A stretch of DNA of 64,000 nt from assembly GCF_900110245.1 (NCBI RefSeq), contig NZ_FOCZ01000005.1, forward strand, positions 558,001 through 622,000, in the 5' to 3' direction. The notes below the pieces were generated by a model that saw only the letters and a program-made list of their open reading frames with translations, ran no database searches and was not told where the DNA came from. Each line of letters begins with the position of its first letter. The stretch's first letter is position 1. This document shows, piece after piece, positions 57,847 to 64,000 of the stretch. The stretch is from Niastella yeongjuensis. GTDB taxonomy: Bacteria > Bacteroidota > Bacteroidia > Chitinophagales > Chitinophagaceae. The translations under genes and the position numbers were made by a program.

Positions 57847-58437
57847 TTAAGGTTTGAGCGCCTTCAATACCAATTGAAGGGTTTGGTCAACCGCGCTATC
57901 GGTGATCTTGAAATTGTCACTGGCCGGTGTTTCTCCCTGAACATGGAATTTTATCAGCTGATATAACGGGGCGAAAGCAACAGACCAGTATACTTCAAAA
58001 GGCAGTGGCGTGCATTCGCCTTTATTGATGGCGTTATGCATGAACTTACCCAGCACATCTCCAAAAGTTGTTCTCATCGTTTTTTTGATGCTATCATAAA
58101 CGGGAGTATACCGGATCTGCTCGATGAATTGAACATCCAATGGATAGTTCAAATAAAATTCCAGCCTGTTTTTCCACTGAACGGCCATGCCCTCGGCAAA
58201 CGACATTTTGGTATGAAGTCCGCGTAAACTGATGTCCATCATCCGGATGCTGACTTCAGTCGCGATCTTGACTACCAGGTCATCCCGGTCGTTGTAGTAA
58301 ATGTATAAGGTAGCGGGCGACACCCCGGCGGCCTTGGCCAGTTTTTGCATGCTGAAACCGTCAAGACCTTCCTTTACGATCATTTCGATCGCCTTTTCGC
58401 GGATACTATTTTCCTTATTGGCATCTCTTGTGCGCAT
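57847..58437 (-). CDS. TetR/AcrR-family transcriptional regulator
   Basis: A 196-residue regulator. Start MRTRDANKENSIREKAIEMI; HTH about 25-50 with GFSMQKLAKAAGVSPATLYI then YYNDRDDLVVKIATEVSIRM. The C-terminal ligand domain (about 70-190) is variable. Two matching operators, at 57811-57824 (efflux genes) and 58452-58465 (own promoter), suggest it represses both. ATG 58437 is chosen over an in-frame ATG at 58464, which falls in the operator. Confidence 0.9.
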   Translation of the reverse strand: MRTRDANKENSIREKAIEMIVKEGLDGFSMQKLAKAAGVSPATLYIYYNDRDDLVVKIATEVSIRMMDISLRGLHTKMSFAEGMAVQWKNRLEFYLNYPLDVQFIEQIRYTPVYDSIKKTMRTTFGDVLGKFMHNAINKGECTPLPFEVYWSVAFAPLYQLIKFHVQGETPASDNFKITDSAVDQTLQLVLKALKP

Positions 58438-58443
58438 CGGGAG

Positions 58444-58451
58444 CAAATATA
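58444..58451 (-). promoter_or_regulatory. TAnnTTTG -7 element for the tetR gene
   Basis: Minus strand TATATTTG, 6 nt before the ATG at 58437, with the operator immediately upstream in the spacer to the -33 region. Confidence 0.55.
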
Positions 58452-58465
58452 AATGAATATTCATT
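58452..58465. promoter_or_regulatory. Likely TetR operator (perfect palindrome)
   Basis: AATGAATATTCATT is a perfect 14-bp palindrome abutting the -7 element of the tetR gene, a position that would block transcription when bound. Matches the site at 57811-57824. Confidence 0.75.
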
Positions 58466-58547
58466 CACTATTAAACATTTTCACCGAAATTTCACCGAGG
58501 TTGGGAAAAACAGGCGCTGAATAGTAGCATAAGGCTAGTATACTGGC

Positions 58548-58602
58548 CTGGGTATTGCCTGAATACTCCCTGGGTATTGCCTTATAGCCATGGGGAATCC
58601 CA
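58548..58602. repeat. 11-nt array CTGGGTATTGC
   Basis: CTGGGTATTGC, CTGAATACTCC, CTGGGTATTGC, CTTATAGCCAT, GGGGAATCCCA in 11-nt steps. First and third units are identical. Confidence 0.75.
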
Positions 58603-58718
58603 GAGAGGTTGCAGGCAGTCTCCGGGCAATATCCCGGCCATCCGGCCACCATTTCAGTACTATAACGGTACCATCTGACTACAATATGCGTTGGGGATAT
58701 CCTAAAACCTAACACAGA

Positions 58719-58817
58719 CTTCACCCGGACCTCACCCGGATAAATTCCCTTCCTGGTCCCTGTTTGGTCCCTGCGAGGTCCCTGTTAAGTCCTTGTGAGG
58801 TCATCTTGGAACCAGTC
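58719..58817. repeat. 11-nt array, 9 units, drifting word
   Basis: CTTCACCCGGA, CCTCACCCGGA, TAAATTCCCTT, CCTGGTCCCTG, TTTGGTCCCTG, CGAGGTCCCTG, TTAAGTCCTTG, TGAGGTCATCT, TGGAACCAGTC, each exactly 11 nt. The word changes gradually from CACCCGGA to GGTCCCTG along the array. Together with 58548-58602 it fills the 583-nt gap between tetR and the 59021 lipoprotein gene, which has no gene. Confidence 0.85.
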
Positions 58818-58940
58818 ACTATTCGCCTACGCTTCCGTACGGAAATGAACCCACGCAGATTAAAAATGATCCCCGAAATTAAAATCTTAACAGTGACTTT
58901 TAATACCCTTAACATATTTCCTGGAGCGCGTACATTATAG

Positions 58941-58948
58941 TACCTTTG
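58941..58948 (+). promoter_or_regulatory. TAnnTTTG -7 element for the 59021 lipoprotein
   Basis: TACCTTTG with TTTC 20 nt upstream (58917-58920) as a possible -33. It gives a leader of about 70 nt to the ATG at 59021. Confidence 0.55.
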
Positions 58949-59020
58949 TAATCAGATACATCATGCAACGAAAACAACATGCCCGTTGTCGTAGTGCAGT
59001 CAGCCATGAACACAAATATT

Positions 59021-59398
59021 ATGAAAAAAACAATTCTGTTTACCTCGCTGCTCCTGCTGCTTTTTGCAGCCTGCCGCAAAGCGAATAATCCAACGGTTTA
59101 TGACCTGGGGGTAGACGTACAGAGTAACTTCGACAACGATAATGTGCAGGTTTTAATAGACAATCAGCCTTTAATAAAACACACGCAATTAAGCACCAGC
59201 AACCTGCTGGGTTTCGCCACCAGTATTTCTACCGCCAATACCGAAGGTAAACATATCATTAAAGTAGTAGTAAACGATACAACCGTACAAAGCGAAAGCT
59301 TTACCCAAAGCGGTGATCTGTATGTAGGCATCAATTATAACAAAACAACCGGCGCCATTACTTTTAGATTTTCCCCGCATCGGTTCGTGTACGATTAA
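59021..59398 (+). CDS. Small lipoprotein, 125 aa, unknown family
   Basis: A lipoprotein with signal MKKTILFTSLLLLLFAACRK (lipobox LFAAC, C18). The mature part is beta-rich: VYDLGVDVQSNFDNDNVQVL, ISTANTEGKHIIKVVVNDTT and LYVGINYNKTTGAITFRFSP. One domain of about 100 residues resembling an Ig-like or fimbrial-type fold, without a family I recognise. In-frame ATGs at 59006 and upstream are possible, but the signal peptide begins at 59021. Its terminator lies at 59425. Convergent with the ABC export operon. Confidence 0.75.
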   Translation: MKKTILFTSLLLLLFAACRKANNPTVYDLGVDVQSNFDNDNVQVLIDNQPLIKHTQLSTSNLLGFATSISTANTEGKHIIKVVVNDTTVQSESFTQSGDLYVGINYNKTTGAITFRFSPHRFVYD

Positions 59399-59424
59399 TT
59401 GAAAGGATTCTCTTCAACATATTT

Positions 59425-59456
59425 ATCCTCCCGATTTGCCGGGAGGATTTTTTTTG
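59425..59456. terminator. Terminator between the lipoprotein and the ABC operon
   Basis: ATCCTCCCG-ATTTGC-CGGGAGGAT stem followed by eight T residues on the plus strand; may also serve the convergent operon ending at 59460. Confidence 0.88.
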
Positions 59457-59459
59457 CCC

Positions 59460-60578
59460 TTATGAACGCTTTTTATAGTTGATCACAGCCCAGGTGTTCA
59501 GCACCGCGGCAAAACCCAGCAAGGTAAAAATATGTGTGCCGATGTCTTTTAACCCACTCCCCTTCAGCACTACCATCCGCATTACATCGATAAAATAAGT
59601 AACCGGGTTGAATTTTGTAATCACCTTTGCCCAGGCCGGCATGCTATCTATAGAAGTATACAACCCACTTAATAAAATAAACACCATCATTAAAAAGAAC
59701 GACAACAGCATAGCCTGTTGCTGATTACTGGTATAGGTCGATAAAAGCAATCCCAGCCCCAATACGGCTAACAGATACACAGCTGCAAACGTGTAGATAA
59801 CCCCGAAGCTGCCCAGCGGCATAATGCCATAGGCCACCCGCGCAATGGTTAAGCCAATGGTCAAAATCAGTAAACCCAATATCCAGAACGGGATAAGTTT
59901 TCCCAAAATGAAGTGGTACTTCTTAACAGGGGTTACATTGATCTGTTCTATGGTACCTATCTCCTTTTCCCGTACAATATTCAACGAGGCCAGAAAAGAA
60001 CCCACCATGGTCACCAGCACTACCAAAATACCAGGCACCATAAAATACTTATAGTTCATGGAGGGGTTGAACCAGTTACTACTGGTTACTTCCACCTGTA
60101 ACTCCGGGCTGAACCGCGGCAACTGGACCCACTTCAACCGCACTTCCCGGTTATAATCCTGGATGATCGTTTGCAGGTAGGCGCCCCCCAGGTTGGCCTT
60201 TACGCCATTGATGGCATTGATGGCCATAAACAGCGTAGACTCGTTTTCACTGATCAGCTTCTTCTCAAAATTGGCCGGGATCTCCAGCACCAGGTCCGAT
60301 TTATCGTGTTCCACCTGTTGCAGGGCATTGGTGTAAGAACCGGAATAATCCTGTAACCGGAAATAACCCGAAGCCGTTACTTTGTTCACCAGTTGCCGGG
60401 AATATTGTGAATGGTCATGGTCTACCACGCTCAGTTGAATATTCTTCACTTCATAATCGGCCGCCCACGGCAGGATCAGCAATTGTATGGAAGGCATCAT
60501 AAAAATGATGCGGATGATAGAGGGATCGCGGAAGATCTGCCGGAACTCTTTTTGTAACAAAAAACGTAAGGTTCTCAT
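59460..60578 (-). CDS. ABC-2 type transporter permease (YbhR/YbhS-like), second copy
   Basis: A 372-residue permease. One N-terminal helix (IIRIIFMMPSIQLLILPWAA) is followed by a periplasmic loop of about 130 residues and a cluster of five helices (GILVVLVTMVGSFLASLNIV, IPFWILGLLILTIG, and others) with the conserved EKEIGTIEQINVTPV motif. Its length and the long loop fit the YbhS/YbhR pair. It starts 9 nt after the stop of the other permease gene. Last gene of the export operon, which it closes against a terminator. Confidence 0.9.
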   Translation of the reverse strand: MRTLRFLLQKEFRQIFRDPSIIRIIFMMPSIQLLILPWAADYEVKNIQLSVVDHDHSQYSRQLVNKVTASGYFRLQDYSGSYTNALQQVEHDKSDLVLEIPANFEKKLISENESTLFMAINAINGVKANLGGAYLQTIIQDYNREVRLKWVQLPRFSPELQVEVTSSNWFNPSMNYKYFMVPGILVVLVTMVGSFLASLNIVREKEIGTIEQINVTPVKKYHFILGKLIPFWILGLLILTIGLTIARVAYGIMPLGSFGVIYTFAAVYLLAVLGLGLLLSTYTSNQQQAMLLSFFLMMVFILLSGLYTSIDSMPAWAKVITKFNPVTYFIDVMRMVVLKGSGLKDIGTHIFTLLGFAAVLNTWAVINYKKRS

Positions 60579-60587
60579 ATAAATAAT

Positions 60588-61694
60588 TTATGCGAGTCTT
60601 ATTTTGAAATTCCGAATGCTCAATACCAATAAAAACAACAGCATGCCGACAAGGATCAATGTCTCCTTCCATACAGCTGTTATACCCAGCCCTTTTATCA
60701 TCACCTCTTTTACAATGTAGTAATACCATTTGGCCGGCACTATATTCGAAATGACCCGTAATGGCAGGGGCATATTTTCAATAGGGAACATAAACCCGCT
60801 CAACATGATCGTTGGCAGAAACATACCTGTCAATGCAATGAACATAGCGGTTTGCTGAGAATCGGTTTTGGTAGAGATCAACAATCCAAATGCCAGACAG
60901 GTAAGTGTAAACAAGATGCTTTCCAGGATCAACAACAACAAACTGCCATTGACGGGCACATCCAGTACAAACACACTGAGCAGCAAAATGCTTGTGATAT
61001 TTACAATGGATAATAATAAATAAGGAACGGCTTTGGCCACTACTATCTTGAAGGGCTGCATGGGCGATACCAGCATAATTTCCATGGTGCCTAATTCTTT
61101 CTCCCGTACAATGGTGATGGCGGTCATTAAGGTACATACCAGCATCAACACCATGGCCATAACGCCCGGCACAAAACTATAGGCCCCTTTTAACTGCGGG
61201 TTGTACAACATCCGCATCTCTGTATTGATCGTATAAGGCAGGCGGCGGCTGTTGGTAATGCGGTCCTGGTAATCAAGGATAATAGCTGTGGCATAATTCG
61301 TCAATGTATTGGCCACATTGGGGTCCGATGCATCGGCGATCAGTTGTACCTGTGCGGTATTGAAATGGTCCAGGTCATTGGCGAAGTTTTCAGGAAAAAC
61401 AACAGCCAGTTTGATCGTGCCTCTTTTAAACGCCGCTTCAATTTCCGGGTAAGAATGAATGTCTTTCACCACATCAAAATAACGGCTGGCGTTCAATTCA
61501 CTGCGAAGCGCCTGTGTAGCCACATCGTTCGACTGGTCGAAAATAGCGATCTGCGAATTCTTTACTTCATTGGTCAGGGCAAACCCAAAGATCAGGATCT
61601 GCACAATAGGCATACCCAATAAAATAAATAACGTACGCTTATCGCGCAGGATATGATGGAATTCTTTCTTTACAAAAGAAACGAACTGTTTCAT
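60588..61694 (-). CDS. ABC-2 type transporter permease (YbhR/YbhS-like), first copy
   Basis: A 368-residue permease with the same layout as the 59460 gene: helix TLFILLGMPIVQILIFGFAL, extracytoplasmic domain with DQSNDVATQALRSELNASRY and IADASDPNVANTLTNYATAI, then the helical block with VREKELGTMEIMLVSPMQPF. It pairs with the second permease to form the membrane channel of a drug or lipid exporter. It starts 32 nt after the stop of the ATPase gene. Confidence 0.9.
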   Translation of the reverse strand: MKQFVSFVKKEFHHILRDKRTLFILLGMPIVQILIFGFALTNEVKNSQIAIFDQSNDVATQALRSELNASRYFDVVKDIHSYPEIEAAFKRGTIKLAVVFPENFANDLDHFNTAQVQLIADASDPNVANTLTNYATAIILDYQDRITNSRRLPYTINTEMRMLYNPQLKGAYSFVPGVMAMVLMLVCTLMTAITIVREKELGTMEIMLVSPMQPFKIVVAKAVPYLLLSIVNITSILLLSVFVLDVPVNGSLLLLILESILFTLTCLAFGLLISTKTDSQQTAMFIALTGMFLPTIMLSGFMFPIENMPLPLRVISNIVPAKWYYYIVKEVMIKGLGITAVWKETLILVGMLLFLLVLSIRNFKIRLA

Positions 61695-61726
61695 AAGAAT
61701 GTTTTGTGAATAGTTAACCTGTCAAC

Positions 61727-62476
61727 TCAATCACCGCTTCTTTTAGCCTGTCGTGCCAGTTTTAAAAACACTTCATCCATAGATGACACGCCGAATGTCT
61801 TTTTCAACTGCATAGGTGTATCCAATGCATCTATTCTGCCATCAACCATAATAGAAACCCGGGTGCAATACTCGGCTTCATCCATATAGTGGGTGGTGAC
61901 AAAAATGGTGATCCCCGATTCCGCTGCTTTATAGATCATATTCCAGAACTCACGCCGGGTAACGGGATCAACTCCACCGGTTGGTTCATCGAGGAAAACA
62001 ATTTCCGGCTCATGAAAGATCGCAACGGAAAATGCCAGCTTTTGTTTCCAGCCAAGTGGCAATGATCTTACAAGCTTATTGGCCTCTGCTTCCAGGTGCA
62101 GTTCCTGCAGCAGAAAGGCAGTTTTCTCCTTTATAAAGGCATCGGTTTTACCATAGATCCCCGCGTAAAACCGGATGTTTTCCCGAACGGTGAGGTCTTC
62201 ATACAGCGAAAACTTCTGGCTCATATACCCGATGTTTCGTTTTATTTGTTCGGTTTGTTTATATACATCAAACCCTGCTACGGATGCAGTACCCGAAGTG
62301 GGGATCGACAACCCGCATAACATACGCATGGCCGTTGTTTTGCCAGCGCCATTGGCGCCCAGAAAACCGAAGATCTCTCCTTTCTTTACCTCAAACGAAA
62401 TGGCGTCAACAGCTGTGAAATCACCAAAGCGTTTGGTAAGCGACTCAGCGTGTATGGCAATGTTATTTGTGCTCAT
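61727..62476 (-). CDS. ABC transporter ATPase (YbhF C-terminal-half-like)
   Basis: A 249-residue nucleotide-binding protein. Walker A FLGANGAGKTTAMRM, Q-loop YMSQKFSLYEDLTV, signature SLPLGWKQKLAFS in place of the usual LSGGQ, Walker B IVFLDEPTGGVD and switch His VTTHYMDEAEY. The PLGWxQ signature is typical of the second ATPase half of YbhF. It overlaps the preceding ATPase gene by 14 nt, so the two are coupled. Confidence 0.9.
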   Translation of the reverse strand: MSTNNIAIHAESLTKRFGDFTAVDAISFEVKKGEIFGFLGANGAGKTTAMRMLCGLSIPTSGTASVAGFDVYKQTEQIKRNIGYMSQKFSLYEDLTVRENIRFYAGIYGKTDAFIKEKTAFLLQELHLEAEANKLVRSLPLGWKQKLAFSVAIFHEPEIVFLDEPTGGVDPVTRREFWNMIYKAAESGITIFVTTHYMDEAEYCTRVSIMVDGRIDALDTPMQLKKTFGVSSMDEVFLKLARQAKRSGD

Positions 62477-63398
62477 GGCTTTCCGTTTTCATCAATGCAA
62501 TAAAACAATCTTCTATATCAGCTCGTATAGAATGTACATTTACATGGTCTAATTGCTGCTCTTGTAAGTAAGTAGTTACTGAAGCAGTTGTATAACCATC
62601 CTTTAATACCACATGGTGGTATTCCCCAAAGGGATAAGCATCCAGCCCCCCTTCGTACTGTTGCAACAGGTTCAACAATTGCAGCATATTGTCATCTTTT
62701 ACCGCCACCAGCGGATGCTTGTACGAAGCGATTACGCCATCCGGCGTGTTTACCGATAAGATGGTCCCATTCTGTATCAGGGCTACACGGTCGCACAGGC
62801 TGGCTTCATCCATATAAGGTGTTGATACAAGAATTGTGATGCCCTGCTCTTTAAGACTGCGTAACATTTCCCAGAACTCCTTTCGCGAAACGGCATCTAC
62901 GCCCGTAGTCGGTTCATCCAGGAACAAGACTGATGGTTTATGGATCAGGGCACAACTCAGCGCCAGCTTTTGCTTCATACCACCCGATAGCTTCCCTGCC
63001 CTTCTGTCTTTAAAAGGTTCTATTTGTGAATAGATGTCTTTAATGAGATCGTAATTCTCCTGGATGGTGGTATTAAAGATGGTAGCAAAGAATTCGAGGT
63101 TTTCTTCAATGGTGAGGTCCTGGTACAGAGAGAAACGGCCGGGCATATACCCTACCCGCTGGCGAATGGCTTTAAAATCTTTTACCACATCAAGGCCATC
63201 CACCGATGCAGCTCCACCATCGGGCAATAATAAAGTGGTAAGAATGCGGAATAAAGAGGTTTTACCTGCCCCATCGGGACCAATGATACCGAAGAGCTCA
63301 CCTTTCTCTACCTCGAACGAAACACCTTTCAGGGCCTGAACCAGATCCTTTTTCTTACCATACTGCTTCGTGAGGTTATTTGCAACTACTGAAGCCAT
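62463..63398 (-). CDS. ABC transporter ATPase (YbhF N-terminal-half-like)
   Basis: A 311-residue nucleotide-binding protein. Walker A GPDGAGKTSLFRIL, Q-loop YMPGRFSLYQDLTI, signature KLSGGMKQKLALS, Walker B VLFLDEPTTGVD, and the switch region LVSTPYMDEASLC, where the usual His of the H-loop is replaced by Pro (STPYMDEA). The C-terminal 85 residues form a typical regulatory extension. It lies between the HlyD gene and the second ATPase gene. Confidence 0.9.
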   Translation of the reverse strand: MASVVANNLTKQYGKKKDLVQALKGVSFEVEKGELFGIIGPDGAGKTSLFRILTTLLLPDGGAASVDGLDVVKDFKAIRQRVGYMPGRFSLYQDLTIEENLEFFATIFNTTIQENYDLIKDIYSQIEPFKDRRAGKLSGGMKQKLALSCALIHKPSVLFLDEPTTGVDAVSRKEFWEMLRSLKEQGITILVSTPYMDEASLCDRVALIQNGTILSVNTPDGVIASYKHPLVAVKDDNMLQLLNLLQQYEGGLDAYPFGEYHHVVLKDGYTTASVTTYLQEQQLDHVNVHSIRADIEDCFIALMKTESHEHK

Positions 63399-63416
63399 GT
63401 TTGTGCGTTTACGTGC

Positions 63417-64000
63417 TTATTTAAATAATACTTCGCCGTACATCCCAATCTTCAGGTAGCCATCATTCTTTACCCGCACCTTAATAGCGTATACCAGGTT
63501 GGCCCGTTCTTCTTTGGTTTGAATTGTCTTTGGCGTGAACTCCGCTTTGTCAGACACCCAGGTAATAGTGCCCGGATATTCGCGGTAAGCATTCGCCCCG
63601 CTATCGATCATCACTTTAACCGCCTGGTTCAATTTTATCTGCGGCAATTGCGTACCGGTAATATATGCCCGCAGGGTGAGCGTATCGAGGCTGGCGATCT
63701 TATACAATGCTTTGCCTGCAGCGGTTACCTCACCAGCTTCGGCATACTTGGTAATAACAGTACCGCCAATGGGGTTTATGATCTGGGCCTTGTTGATCTG
63801 GTCGCTCAGTTGTGCCATTCTTTTCTCCAGTGGTTTCTGTTCGCTGAGCACCGTTCGGTTTTGCGTGCTGGTGTTGGTCTTTTGTACATTGATCTGCTGC
63901 CGGGTAACTTCCATTTGATTTTGCAGCACTTCTACCTGCGAGTTCATATCATCCAGCTGTTTGCCCGTGGCGGCATCCTGTTTAAGCAGGTTCTCGATGC
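63417..64000 (-). CDS. HlyD-family periplasmic adaptor (C-terminal part; runs off the right edge)
   Basis: The minus strand stays open from the stop at 63417 to the window edge, so the gene continues beyond it; the ATG at 63947 is internal. Visible: coiled-coil part (ENLLKQDAATGKQLDDMNSQ), lipoyl-like half-motif NPIGGTVITKYAEAGEVTAA, beta-barrel with YITGTQLPQIKLNQAVKVMI, ending KIGMYGEVLFK. HlyD/MFP proteins link an inner-membrane exporter to an outer-membrane channel. Gene order HlyD, ATPase, ATPase, permease, permease matches YbhG-YbhF-YbhS-YbhR; the N-terminus and signal are not in view. Confidence 0.88.
   Translation of the reverse strand, partial: IENLLKQDAATGKQLDDMNSQVEVLQNQMEVTRQQINVQKTNTSTQNRTVLSEQKPLEKRMAQLSDQINKAQIINPIGGTVITKYAEAGEVTAAGKALYKIASLDTLTLRAYITGTQLPQIKLNQAVKVMIDSGANAYREYPGTITWVSDKAEFTPKTIQTKEERANLVYAIKVRVKNDGYLKIGMYGEVLFK

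Noticed and set aside
1094-58817. CRISPR arrays
   Set aside because: No direct repeat of 20-40 nt with regular unique spacers; the repeats seen are 7, 8 or 11 nt with no spacers and no cas genes.
58461-58915. Two minus-strand ORFs of 87 and 64 residues
   Set aside because: They cover the 11-nt arrays and an operator; no conserved motif, no promoter and no start context.
1-64000. tRNA, rRNA or tmRNA genes
   Set aside because: No cloverleaf pattern or rRNA sequence was found by reading both strands; the hairpin at 55519-55577 does not form a tRNA.
1-64000. Insertion sequences, prophage or integrated plasmid
   Set aside because: No transposase, integrase, phage or conjugation genes, and no flanking target-site duplications.

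Overview
The window is chromosomal DNA from a Bacteroidota bacterium, most likely a member of the Chitinophagaceae (Niastella/Chitinophaga-like). This is inferred from protein style, two proteins with type IX secretion C-terminal sorting domains, many signal-peptide and lipobox proteins, almost no Shine-Dalgarno sequences, and sixteen copies of the Bacteroidota -7 promoter element TAnnTTTG placed just upstream of genes on both strands. Content is mainly housekeeping. I see no tRNA, rRNA, CRISPR array, insertion sequence or prophage.

Layout. 1-6.2 kb: a TPR protein running off the left edge, a DoxX protein, a YbgC-type thioesterase, a PBP4-type D,D-peptidase, CinA and a lipoylated E2 acyltransferase. 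6.4-15.1 kb: an unknown protein, a large S9 peptidase, a lipoprotein, an EamA transporter, a dolichol-phosphate-mannose-synthase-like glycosyltransferase, a DnaQ-type exonuclease and the murein-recycling ligase Mpl. 15.1-18.2 kb: two small lipoproteins and a two-gene unit of an ECF sigma factor with a membrane-anchored S1C protease whose N-terminus looks like an anti-sigma factor. 18.4-30 kb: a nucleotidyltransferase, a PLP enzyme, two secreted unknowns, LipB, RluD, peptide deformylase, RuvX, a UbiA-type prenyltransferase, a SpoU methyltransferase and MutS. 30-50 kb: two T9SS cargo proteins, a DUF1624-like membrane protein, an FGGY sugar kinase, cysteine desulfurase, GlmM, a methyltransferase, an LTA-synthase-like protein, PAP2, a CNNM/CorC protein, a DUF6702 / HupE / M1-peptidase neighbourhood, a MORN-like protein and AroQ. 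50-55.4 kb: carA and the alpha ribosomal operon infA-rpmJ-rpsM-rpsK-rpsD-rpoA-rplQ. 55.6-58.4 kb: an unknown protein and a TetR-controlled MFS efflux unit. 59-64 kb: a lipoprotein and a YbhGFSR-like export operon (HlyD, two ATPases, two permeases) that runs off the right edge.

The most unusual content is between the genes. About 25 loci carry degenerate tandem 'word' arrays with a strict period of 7 nt, sometimes 8, and at two places 11. The word differs from locus to locus (GTGAGTA, GGCAATG, GGAAGTA, GTAACTG, AAGCTNN, GTTAACAC and others). Many loci pair a direct array with its reverse complement, often around an intrinsic terminator, so the transcript could fold back in register. Arrays are strongly associated with gene 3' ends: in about a dozen cases the stop codon lies inside or directly beside the array. 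Two fold-back arrays sit inside the alpha ribosomal operon. I know of no named family with this architecture and treat it as the main candidate for something undescribed.
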